A DNA stretch of 64,000 nucleotides from Seminavis robusta (taxonomy: Eukaryota > Bacillariophyta > Bacillariophyceae > Naviculales > Naviculaceae). Shown here piece by piece: positions 31,573-42,452 of this stretch; positions within the stretch are counted from its first letter, which is position 1, and every line of letters begins with the position of its first letter. The stretch covers positions 1-64,000 of the forward strand of contig CAICTM010000011.1 of assembly GCA_903772945.1 (NCBI GenBank). The letters are read 5' to 3'. Under the pieces are notes generated by a model. That model was not told the origin of the DNA and ran no database searches. It worked only from the letters and a program-made list of their open reading frames with translations. Made by a program: the position numbers and the translations under genes.

Positions 31573-33064
31573 ACTCCTAGCTTCAATTGGAGATGGGGCT
31601 TTCCTCGTCTGTTAGCTTTTGAAGGGGTTGAAGGCTCTGGCAGCAAGACTGCCGCAGCCGTACATGCCTACCTTGGTATTAAGATGTCTCTAAGTTCGCC
31701 TGAACCCTCAAGGCATCTTAGCAAAACTCAAATATCTGCACTGAGAATCTTCTTAGCATTTTGTCAAAATTCAGGATCCAAAGGCAACATCTTAGCTTTC
31801 TAGCCATTTCTATTGACCATACTAGTAGTATGGTACATACCAGCATTGCTGCTCTGCTTCCCACCTTACTGAACATACCCTTAGGAGGAGAAGAGAGGAA
31901 AGAGCAGTGTATCATCCGCCGGAGGCGAAATTTTTGACTTTTGGCACCAGTTTTTAAGGCATTTTGCTGTAGAAAAGTGTCATTGTATCATCTCTCAATC
32001 TCTTATGTGCCCAAGGGAGAGTGCTTACTGGCTATCTTAGCTCTAGTGCAGATCTGAGTGTCTCAAGTATCTTAACATTCCAGCAAATCTCAGTAGTCGA
32101 CATCTGATCTCCAACTCTCTTAATATCAAGGGAGAAGTGTATGATATCCCAGCTCGAAACACAACTATTAATTAGCAGCTCTGCGAGAATTAGTGTCTTC
32201 CTTTCACCAAATCTTGTTCGGTCAGACTCAACAGGAGGCTTATCAGGCACTTGTACGAACAGCTTAGACCGGACTGTCTAAGGGGGAACGAAGAATGTCA
32301 GGAGGCAGTCTTCCAGTCCAGTCAAAGTAAGTATTCCCACCATAATCTCCGGTCTGTGGCAACGCGGGTTATGGTATGTAGTATGAGAGCCTACATCGCT
32401 AGCCAGCTCTATAGCTGCCAATGACAATTTAAACTCATATCTATCTACTAGTATCTGCTACTGCGCTGCCCGTGAGATACCATATATCTGCTGCACTGCG
32501 GATGAACTACCATTGCGTCGAAAGGAGTGGAGTGGAGTCCTCTCGGTTGATCAAAAGCAAGTGGAAGAGGTTTGGATACATGTATTGTTGCCCTGGGAAA
32601 TCTCATTCTTGTTGACGCAAAAGCGTTAAACCCCATTTGTCATTTCATACTGAGAGACGAGTAGCGGTGGATTCATCAAGTGAGTGAAAGTCGAGTCAAT
32701 CCAAGTTGAATCAAATTCCATTCTGGAACGACCAGGATTCGGGATTAGGTGCCGTACTAGCCAGAGTACTGATCAGTCGAAATAAGCTCTAGCCCTATAC
32801 CTTAGCACAGCCACCCGCATCGTTACAGAAGTAGGAAGAACAAAAAGAACAAAAGCTCTGTCCGTCTGTGGCTTCTTCAGAGGCTAAAACAGTACATGTA
32901 CTGGTATGTCATCGCATGCGAAGACCATCCATCGATATTACTTTTTTCTTCGCTTTCCAAGCAAGCTCTCCGCTTCGCCACATCACAACAAGCTCTCCGC
33001 TTCAGCCCCCTTTCCTCATAAAATAAAGAAGCAAATATCAGTCCACCACACATCAACAACAACC
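31573..33064. other. intergenic; upstream region of gene B
   Basis: No gene is recognised. A block at about 31610-31670 (AGGGGTTGAAGGCTCTGGCA...AGACTGCCG) recurs inverted at about 37380-37440, just beyond the 3' end of gene B. The last 100 bp hold the likely B promoter and 5' UTR (A-rich, ending CAACAACAACC before the ATG). Confidence 0.4.
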
Positions 33065-36000
33065 ATGAAGTCCTTCTCAACTATCCTCGAGTCCCTCAAT
33101 CACCATGCCTTGGAGACACCGGACAAGGTCGTCTTTACTTGGGTCGACATCAAGTGTGAGGAGCAGGACAGGATGACATTCAAGCAGCTGGAAGACCAAT
33201 CCGATGCTGTGGCTTCTCGTCTCCTCAAACTCGGATGCAAGAAAGGAGATCATGTCATGATTGCCTATCCCTTTGGCCTCGAGTTCTTGGCTGGCATGTT
33301 TGGTGCCATGAAGATCGGGGTCATCCCCTGCTCCATTTATCCACCCAATCCCAACCGGCTCAAGACAGAAATGCCAAAGTTCTGTGGTTTTGCCAAGGAT
33401 GCCGGAGCCAAGTATGCCCTATCCACTAGCATTTTTGCTGCTGGCATGACTGCCGCTAGTGTCCTCTACAAGACTGGTGTCGCTTGGATTGGGACCAACA
33501 AGCTAACAATCAAGAAACGCAACCCAAACAAACCCAAAGAGTATGAGACGTTTGTGGGAGAGCCAGAAGGCATCTGCTTTATCCAATACACATCTGGTAG
33601 TACGGGATGTCCCAAAGGAGTCATGATCAGTCACAACAACCTGGTGGAAGACATTTGGGCCATTTCACGAGTTTTAGGCACAAACGCTGTGGGAGCCTTG
33701 TGGCTCCCACAATATCACGGTAAGCAGCATTTTGTGTACCTGCTCCCAAGGAAAATAATCGATTGTGTCCCTGACTGCGTATTATTGGCTTTTTGCTTTT
33801 CTCAGACATGGGGCTTGTGTCGGGATTTATGAGCGCTCTGTATGCCGGAGTTCATGTTATCATGGCATCACCTATCGACTTTATCATGAGGCCCCTGTTG
33901 TGGACTGATATGGTAGAGACCTACCAAGCCACTCATACTTGCGCTCCAAACTTTGCCTATGCATTGCTACTGAAACGGTTGAAACAGGCCAACAGAAATG
34001 CCAACTGGAGTCATGTCACTCATGCTATGTTTGCTGCGGAACCCACCCAGAGACATGTAGTGGAGGAGTTGGCACAAACCCTTTCTATCAGACGAGAACA
34101 TGTGTACAACCTCTATGGACTGGCTGAGGCTGTTGTGTTTCTCACAGGAGGACCTGCCTACCCTGACTCTGATGGGGTCGTTTGCTGTGGTCCAGTAGAC
34201 TCTCCATCTGTCAAGCTTCGGATAGTTGAGGATGGAAAGGAGGTTGAAGATGGACAAGTTGGGACTATCTGGGTCCAGTCTCCTTGTGTGGCAGCTGGGT
34301 ACTATGGCCAGTCACAGCTGACTGCCTCTACCTTTGCCAACTGCTTGCCTGGTTACGAAGGCACCTGGCTAGACACTGGTGATTTGGGGAGAGTTTTGGG
34401 TGGACAGCTCTATGTAACTGGACGAGTCAAGGATGTTATCATTATCAATGGCAAGAACTACTATCCAACTGATGTGGAGCTTTCAGTGGATGAAACTTTT
34501 GGAATCATCATTCGCCCAGGGAGAACAACAGCCTTTCAGCATGGAGATGACAGCATTGGTGTCACAGTTGAGGGCCGCAAGGACTTTGACATTTCATCAA
34601 ATGTAGATTTGGCTGTTAAGATAGCAAACCATGTGTCCCAAGTTCATGGGCTCTCTGTTACAGAGGTTGTGGTTCTCAAGCTGGGTGTTACTCCAAAGAC
34701 CACTTCAGGAAAGTTGAAGAGGAGTGAGATCCGGCAGACCACTATTGCTGGTAATTGGAAGAAATCCTCTGTGCTCCTCAGATTCCAACGACAGGCAAAT
34801 GAATCACCTTTCGAGGAGAGCTCTTTCCTTGAGCATAGCTTTGCAAGGAATGGGGTTACCAGCAGTGAGTTCTATTTGTCAGAAGGAACTCAAAGTGAAA
34901 TCATGAGAAGATCAATGACACTACCATTTGGGAATGTTGGCCTTGGCAGTGTGCCCACAAGGAGTGAGTTGCAGGCAAGCAGCCCTGATCCCAACTCAAA
35001 TAGGTCTGTAGATGGATGTGGATCTACAAATCCAGATGACTTCTCCATCAAATATGCCAATGTAATCACATCTGTTCTGGGTTCTGAAGTGGACACATCA
35101 AAAACATGGGCTGAGAATGGACTGACATCTCTCAAGAGTGCTGAGCTGAGGAACATTGTTGAAGAAGTGTTACGTGTGGTCCTTCCAGTCAACTTTGAAC
35201 AGCTCTACCCAACACCCAGTGAACTATCAGTATTTTTGAGAGCATCAGAGGGCAAGAGCTTCCCCAAGCAAATTGCAGATGATCACACTGACTTCCTGTG
35301 GAACTCAGAAATATCAAAGCTGAGCAAGCTACAGCTAGGAGCAATCCAAACTCTTGGCTTCATTCTGATCCTCGTGTTGCTCTTTAGCTCATTGGTTCCA
35401 TCCATCTTCCTTGTTTCCTGGGTCATGGACAAATGTGGCTCATCTCAAGGTGGAGGCTGCAATGGTCCAATCTCATGGTTTTTCTTGCCCATAACATTCC
35501 CCCTCTTTCTACTGTCCCTTTCAGTGATTGTAGTAGTCTGCAAGGTGACTGTTGTAGGGAAATACAAGCATGATCAGTTTGATCTCTTATCATGGGACTA
35601 TGTTCGCTGGTGGTTTGTGGACAGGCTCATTGATCTTTGGGAAGCTATAGTGGGACAATTTTTTGTTGGGACCAAATACATTTGGATCTTCTATAGGCTG
35701 CTCGGAGCAGATGTTGCATGGTCTGCCAAGATTGAATCCTGCATGCGAGAATTTGATCTTGTAAAGGTGGGGAGCAATGCTACTATTGGGCACATGATCA
35801 ACTGCAGGAAATTTTCCCAGTCTGCAGATTCAGGCCCAAAGTTGACCTTCCGGCCAATTCTCATCGGAAATGACTGCACAATCGCTGGTATGGTCAGCCC
35901 AGGAGCCAAGATTGGAGATGGTAGTAGGGTGGAGAAACTATCTGTTGTCGAAGAGGGAGCCATGGTACCACATGGTGTCCTTGCCAAAGGAAACCCGGCG

Positions 36001-37338
36001 TGCCATGCCGGCTCGTTTGAGCACACCAAATCAGAGTACTGGGAAGAGTCCATGTTGGATATTTTCAAGATTGTTTGGACAATCGTTGAAGCCTACCACT
36101 TCTTTGCACTGTCATATCTTGTCCATATGACACTGAACCAACTGTTGCCCTCCTGGCGCTATGCTACTCTCCTCCATTGGTTCTTGCTTGTTCCAGGCAC
36201 TTCGTTTCTTGCCATCCTCACAAGCATTCCTCTCAAATGGCTTCTGATTGGGAAACGTGATCCAACAGACGAATATGAGGGTTCACTCTGGAAACAAGGA
36301 ACCAATTGGGCGTGTGACTTTCACTTCCGAGCAGCTTCCTGGGCTCTTACTCCCTTCTTTGGACAGTCCAAACTTTGGAACATCATCCTTTACCTGCATG
36401 GCCTTGATGTTGACATGGAATCACTTCTGAACAACCCCTACCTGATCTTCTTCCCTTCGAAGGTTGATTATGTGAAGATCCGTCAGTCATTTGTTGCTAC
36501 AATTTCTCTTGACTTTGTCAATAGAAGGGATTCCAAGATTGAGATTATCAAAAGCAGCATTGGTTATGGTGTCAACCTGCATGCTGGTGCCAAGATCATG
36601 CAATCTGTGATCCCACCTAGGTTGGATGTTTCGGATAATGTCTATGATATGAATCATTCAGCAAAGGCATGGAAGCCTAGTTTCACCATGGGCATGTTGC
36701 TTCCTGAACTTGCACAACTACTGCTGAATGTGATCCTGTTTGTTACTCTCATTCCATCCTATGAGATTGGACTGGCTGCTGTAAAGGGCACCCCTGATGC
36801 TCTTTCTGTTTTTGTTTCTGCCACAGCCTTTCTCCTTGTACTGATTTTGTGGATTTCCCTGACTTTTGTGATTGAAAAGATCATGTTGATTCTTCCAAGA
36901 TGTGCTCAACAGAGTTTGTTTGGAGTCTACATTAATCATGTCTGGATCTTCCGCGTTGGCAACTGGCTGGAGATGCTTCTCTATGGAACACCACTATTTC
37001 CGTACTATGCACAACTCATGGGAGCAGAAGTGAATGGCGATCTTTGGTATTTTGGACATGCTCTCTATGAATACAGTAGACTTCATTTCCAAGGTGGCAC
37101 AATCGTGGACAGCTCCAGCTTGAATGGCCATTATATTGATGGCAATGGACTCACTGTTGGTGACACCTATGCATCTGGCATTTTGCATCCTGGATGCTTT
37201 GCCGTTGCCGGCTCTGTTGTGGACAGAGAAGAGAATGGTCCCTGGAAGGTTTTCTTGACAAGTGATGGCCTGGATTCCACCGAGGATCTACGAAGAAGCC
37301 ATTCAACCTACCACCATGGAGAAAATGAAGCTCTTTAG
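33065..37338 (+). CDS. FAAL-type ligase / carrier / Pls-like membrane protein, gene B
   Basis: Exons 33065-33719 and 33806-37338 give 1395 aa, with one 86-bp GT-AG intron splitting QYHDMGL. Residues about 1-600 form an AMP-forming ligase of the fatty-acyl-AMP-ligase type: A3 YTSGSTGCPKGVM (175), HDMGL (218), YGLAEAVVF (322), WLDTGDLG (406), GRVKDVIIINGKNYYPTDVE, and catalytic Lys in TTSGKLKRSEIR (about 521). A linker (SFLEHSFARNGVTSSEFYLS) leads to a carrier domain, with NGLTSLKSAEL and Ser about 660. Residues 700-1395 alternate hydrophobic helices with hexapeptide stretches (GMVSPGAKIGDGSRVEKLSVVEEGAMVPHGVLAKGNPA), resembling TIGR02353/Pls C-termini. Expected chemistry is acyl-adenylate formation, loading on phosphopantetheine, and transfer by a membrane domain; substrate and product are unknown. 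It is intact, and about 640 bp of exon 2 are almost identical to gene D. Confidence 0.88.
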
Positions 37339-37559
37339 ATGACTGGATAACATCCTTGCTTGCTGTGTGTTTGGTTATGTTTACCTCGGCAGTCTTCCTG
37401 CCAGAGCCCTCAACCCCTTTAATTGTTTTCCCTGCTACGGCGGTCCCTGCAGGTATAAGGGTAGGGTTAGAATGCAAATAAGCCAGCAAAAACTAAATAA
37501 GTATCCTAGGATGGTGCTTTCTTTAAAAACCAGCTAAAGCTATTTACATGCATCCTAGT

Positions 37560-37790
37560 AGGGGGGATCTGCTTCTACCAGGAAAAACTCTGAAGCCAGA
37601 GAAACCTATATAACTAGTATTCTAGCTAGCTAGGGGTATCTGCTTTTAGCTTGCTATGGGAATCTGCTTCTAGCTAGGGGGGGTCTGCTTCTAGCTAGCT
37701 AAGCGCAAGTTAAGCACTAGCTAAGCACTAGAGGTATCTGCTTCTAGCTAGCTGGCTAATAGGGGTATCTGCTTCTACACTGAAACCTTT
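37560..37790. repeat. Irregular GGGGTATCTGCTTCTAGCTAGC repeats
   Basis: Five to six imperfect units of (G)GGGTATCTGCTTCTA followed by GCTAGC are spread over about 230 bp downstream of gene B. Spacing is irregular, and CTAGCTAG runs link the units. Confidence 0.75.
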
Positions 37791-40056
37791 CTGCCGAGGT
37801 TACACAGCTCCGCTGGCTTATTTAGAAGTTTGTTGGACGGTTTTGCTTCCAAGTTAGCACTCACATGGGTCCCGCGAGGATATCAGTGAGCTAGGCTTGC
37901 TCATGGGTCGTGCTTCTGGTGGATGTTAATTGGGACTCAGACTCGGACTTTATCCGCTGGCTGCAAAGCCATGTCGCCTGTGTCGAGTGTCGAAGCGCGG
38001 CCCTCCGTTTCCCGTAATAAGACGCTGAGCCACCCGGTCCGCCCTCTACGTGCCTTTCCCATCGTGCACCAGAGGAGGCCATTTTGTCTCGCTCCCTCGT
38101 TCCTTCACCATTTATTTTAGTAGATTTCTATGAATTTTAAAAAAGCAGGCTCTGGAGTTACATGTTCCTCCTGGTTGCTGGCCAGCTTATTATTGCTGTA
38201 GTTGTCTAGGACGGAGGCGAGCTCCTACGCAGGAAAGGAAGCAAGCCACAGCAGCAGCATCATTTAAAATACAGAGAATCGAATCAGGAAAATACGACAG
38301 AAGAGGTGCACGGTGAGCGAATGACGCATCCTCCAGATCACACTTGCTCCGTGAATAAGATGCGACGTAATTACTAAGCTGAGGTAGTTTCGATTCCGTT
38401 TCCGTAGCATGCATCAGGGCCTCGTGTGTCGAAAAAGGTGTGGGCGGATGCACTTATATATATCCATCTCTTGCATTTCCGCACTGGAGCGGACAACATT
38501 AGACCGCACACACTCACTCACTCCCTGCCAACAGAGCTTGCTTGAAGAACAACAGGGAAGACTGACGCACACACTCTGGCTGGTATGATTCTTGTAGAAC
38601 GATCAGGTCTCTTGCATGCTACATCTAGCTAGCCCAGAGCGTCGTAGAGATTCGAAGAGGCGGGATCATTTTATTGCTGAGCAATTCCAGTGCTTCTCCT
38701 GTCGTTAGTACTCGATCGAGTATAAGTCCGTCATTTCATTTGCTTGCTCTTGCTCTTGTTGCACTTGTGGTATCGTATCACACGCGCTGGCCCACCGCTG
38801 TTTTGACGGCTTATTGGAACGATCCGTCGTCCCATCTGACCGCAAGCACGAACCATGCAATGGGAGCTTGGATCGCACTGGCTCCGTGCAACTTCGTGCT
38901 TCTTCTGCGGACACCTTTCTTGCGCCGCTTGACCTTGTTGCTACTTTTATTTTCCATCGACGACCGATGGCTCCTTCTTGTTGTTGATAGCATGCAGTCT
39001 ACTAGTAGTAGTGACTTGCGACTGTCTAGTAGTAGTGGTCGCTGTTCTTGTTGTACTGTAGTCTGTCCTCGGCGCTTCGAGTTTAGATCCATTCCTCCTA
39101 TATCTCATAGATGGTGTATGGAGTGAGGGGGGCTAAGCTTGGCAGAGTAGGGGCAGTGGTGGTGGGGAACAGGGAGAGAAAGAAGGAGGGGATTCGATTC
39201 CCGTTCCTGTCCTGTTTGGCATCGACGCTATCCATGCATATGCCACCCAGCCGCAGTACTTGGTTCATTTGTGCCTTTGCTTTCAGTGGAGGAAAGTTTG
39301 ACGGCGTTCTTGCTTTCTTTCTAACACTGAATGCATGGCTCTTTGTTGTGATGAATGAGTGGAAGCAGTGCTTCTTGTGGATGGATGAATGAGAATACAC
39401 AGCTCGTGACGGCTACAGCAACCAGCCAGTGCTTCCGTCCGTACCATACTGGTACTGCCAATTGCCAATGACAGCACCGGCCTTGATGGCGGGAACATCA
39501 AACCAGATCTCTTCAGATCTACTCACATGTAGTACTTTGTAAGGTGTCGTATAGATAGTCTAAGTTAATTCCCTACTCTAAAACCCTGTAAGATTACAAC
39601 CACCGTTACATGAAACGGGAGATTCAGTTATCATGCGGTTATAGAGTGGACTATGGGTGGGAATGATCTCTAGCTAGAGAGCGTGAGCTAGCTAGACGTG
39701 TGCAATTGAGACATGTGGAAGAGCCGGAGAGCCAAAAGAGCATCGGAGGGTAGCAAGGAATGAGGCCAGCCAGGCAGTCATGCAACGGTGGATGGATCAA
39801 AAGCGGAAGAGATCAAAGAGTAACGTGATCGTCCCAATGCTGGGCGAAGTAGCAGGAACACGAGACCCACGGAGGCACATCATAGCTGCTCGAGCAACGG
39901 CTTTGCGTAATCGGGCGGAAACATACCGGTACTATAGGAGCGAACCACAAAGTAGGTCGGTCTTGGACCACTTCTTAGCCAAGAGATGGGAGAGCAGCCG
40001 TACAGGTAATAATGAAGGAGATAAAAGATAAGCTGTGCCAGTATACTAGCTAGTAG
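37791..40056. other. intergenic, no gene recognised
   Basis: Open frames here (for example 150 codons at 38674-39126) are Ser/Leu-rich and unstructured, and I reject them. At about 39111-39200 a G-rich stretch (GTGAGGGGGGCTAAGCTTGGC...GGGGCAGTGGTGGTGGGG) resembles the 3' UTR of the LINE at 2932-3228. CCCTACTCTAAAACCC at about 39572 matches another LINE 3' end. Confidence 0.4.
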
Positions 40057-40115
40057 TTAAAGCTACTCATTTATGTCTCCATGGATCCCGCAAAGCCAAG
40101 CCCCCGTTTTGTTCC
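40057..40115 (+). mobile_element. LINE C-terminal scrap
   Basis: It translates as VKATHLCLHGSRKAKPPF on the plus strand, matching the VKATHLCLRGSRKAKP end of the LINE at 7000-7885. It is very short and lies right beside the 3' end of the PAQR-like gene, where it could contribute to its 3' UTR. Confidence 0.65.
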
Positions 40116-40131
40116 TTTCATTCTGTGTTTT

Positions 40132-40974
40132 CTATAACCCAGCTGGTAAGAAAGACAGGTCAAGCTTCAGTCCGGACCACACCAACAATTCTACGGCTGC
40201 TTCCGCTTGAATTGCAGGTGTACTACTGTAGAACTCTTCTGCTGTGTAGTTGGTGGAATTACTCGTCACAATGCCCACCACAGATTCCGCCAATGTGCTG
40301 CTGCTGCTTCCACCGGGAAGACTGCAGATTTCATTTGTGTAGGCACTAAAGGAAAACACTGCTTGAGCACTGATGACACTGCCAATGGCGACCAGCAAAT
40401 GGAACCATTCATGGTAGCCCCAAACGGGATGATGACCACCTGCTTGGCTGCCATACAGGCCAAAGCCAATGGCATAGAGAGCAGTGCTTCCCACAATGCA
40501 GTAAAAAACATCCGAGTCTTCTACCTGCATTCCAAAATGCCACATGCTGGATGCCACAGCACAGAAAAAGCCACCAAAGGCAATGGGACCAGCACCACAA
40601 AGTACCCCCATAACTCCCAAACCAACCGGGATGGCCGCTGTTACCAAGGAGAACACAAAGTCGGGTCTGCAGGCATCACTCTCGTGTAGTTGTGGGGTCA
40701 GAAATAAGGAAGTCCAACAGAGAGCCAAGATACAAGCCTTGTCTATTCTGGTGATTGCTTCTTCCAGTGTCCTGGATTGCCAAGGAACCAAGTGTACCAG
40801 ACTTGAAATGACAAACAAGCAGCAGATATTCATCACCACGGGGGTGGCCACTGACGGGATCTCATTCCAGTATTTGTAGGTTAGTGACAGAGACGTCAGG
40901 GCACTCATTCCATGCAACCAACCTCGACAGAGAGGTCTGGGTGATCCATCCGCATATTGTTTGTGGAATACCAT
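40132..40974 (-). CDS. PAQR / hemolysin III-like multi-pass membrane protein
   Basis: A 280-aa single-exon gene with about seven hydrophobic segments. Family-like landmarks are HGMSALTSLSL near the N-terminus, SSLVHLVPWQS (compare SaLYHxxxW), RIDKACILALCWTS (compare D-H-S-A-I plus a transmembrane segment), a GFFCAVASSMWHFG segment, and VWGYHEWFHLLVAIGSVISA. The last keeps the HExxH-like pair of histidines used for zinc in PAQR/HlyIII proteins. The tail of about 60 aa is Ser/Thr-rich. Members act as receptors or as zinc-dependent ceramidase-like hydrolases; which applies here is unknown. The start ATG is preceded by an A-rich leader. Confidence 0.7.
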   Translation of the reverse strand: MVFHKQYADGSPRPLCRGWLHGMSALTSLSLTYKYWNEIPSVATPVVMNICCLFVISSLVHLVPWQSRTLEEAITRIDKACILALCWTSLFLTPQLHESDACRPDFVFSLVTAAIPVGLGVMGVLCGAGPIAFGGFFCAVASSMWHFGMQVEDSDVFYCIVGSTALYAIGFGLYGSQAGGHHPVWGYHEWFHLLVAIGSVISAQAVFSFSAYTNEICSLPGGSSSSTLAESVVGIVTSNSTNYTAEEFYSSTPAIQAEAAVELLVWSGLKLDLSFLPAGL

Positions 40975-42452
40975 GTTTCTTTCGTTGTTGTGTTGTTTAC
41001 TTGTGGATGTTGTTGCGATTGGCTTTTTATGAAATACAGATAGATCGATGGCAAGTACGATAACATTCAGCGATGGCTAGCTAGACTAGTGCAGGATTTC
41101 GACTTCAAATTGTGGGCTGGTTGGGATAGCCATCCTTCATGCCTTGTAACCACGTGATTGCACGAGGAGAAAAGTTCTGTGCAGGATTGTCCATTTTCAA
41201 ACACAGGCATCTTGGACAATCGAAAATCCAAGGGAAATTATGGACTAAAACTGCGGGCTGGTACCAGCACCAGCTCGACTTGTTTTGCTTTTTGATCACT
41301 TTTCTACTTTTTTACCCAGATTTGTTTAAAAAGCCGCAACTGTGACGTCAATACTCGGAACGTGCAACTTAAGGAATATGACATATTGTCCATGCACCAT
41401 TTGAGTTTCTAAAAGATCATAGTAGCATAATACTGTATTCAGAGAACCAGTACTACTGAAGCTATACTAAATACTCCACTCAAGTAGTTAGCTATGCATA
41501 GTTGCGAGAGTCTCAAGGAAGTCGTGATTTCTAATTACATGTACTTTTTACACGCCTATGTATACTCAAGGTCATTGTACACACGAATGACTCTGTCAAA
41601 AGCTTTCCAAATTCTAAAGGAATTACTGTACATGTAGAGGGAGCAAAGGAATTACTAACGGAAGACTGGCACGCAACAGTTTCAAATAAATCATATTGGC
41701 AACACAAGACACAAATAAATCTTGCTCGCCAAAGAAAATGAGGAACACAGAACCGACTGCAAATTTGATAATTATTTTGAAAGCTACCGGTACAGTAGGG
41801 TATGATTGGGCCCAAGAGACCCCTCTATCGTTTAGGCTCGGCCGCACACTAGATCGGCTACAGTGTAGCCGCTTCAGGTTAGAGTTGACTCTCACTCAAC
41901 CACACACCAGCCGCTCATGTGGTACCAATAGACTCCTCTTTTAGAACGTGCTCTACCCTCTCTTTGCCTATGTTGGTGGCCCGCAGGGCCAATCTAGGTC
42001 TACATACATGAATAGCTAGTATGGGAGGTTTGGCGGCTACCAGATTGCTGTTTGGCGCACGGGTAGAACGGTACTGAATCAACATGACTGGACTTTTTTC
42101 ATATTTTCGCACAAAGTATTGAAAAGCAACTGACAATGACGCCCAATCGGAGGGAAAATGCTGGGTCTTCTACCCCTCGATCATCGACTAGAGCAAGCAA
42201 CAATGGCAGAGGCCAGTCGCTGCCATTGGGAACCGCATAACCAATGCCGAGCCCGAATGAGGTGTGTAGGCTGGCGTAGGGCATGTCAATTCGAGCTCGA
42301 TCTTCGAGATATGCCGTACCTGGCCCGCCAACTATACCTGTAGCTAGGCTCCTTAGGCGCAGGCAACGACATTGATGACACTGGAACTGGCTAGCCAGTG
42401 CAGTGCTGGTTGCCTATCAATTAGGATAAATAATGAAAGTTTGTCTATAGAA
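40975..42452. other. intergenic, no gene recognised
   Basis: This lies between the 5' end of the PAQR-like gene and the 3' end of the acidic protein. Open frames of 60-95 codons are present on both strands, but none has recognisable composition or motifs. Confidence 0.4.

Noticed and set aside
37381-37830. An inverted-repeat transposon bounded by ACCTCGGCAG/CTGCCGAGGT
   Set aside because: The short inverted pairs (also AATAAGCCAGC) are in the wrong relative order for nested terminal repeats.
38674-39126. 150-codon open frame as a gene
   Set aside because: It is Ser/Leu/Val-rich from simple-sequence DNA, its end overlaps LINE-like 3' UTR sequence, and it shows no domain.
39180-39215. tRNA-like B box (GATTCGATTCCCG)
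   Set aside because: No matching A box, acceptor stem or cloverleaf could be drawn around it.
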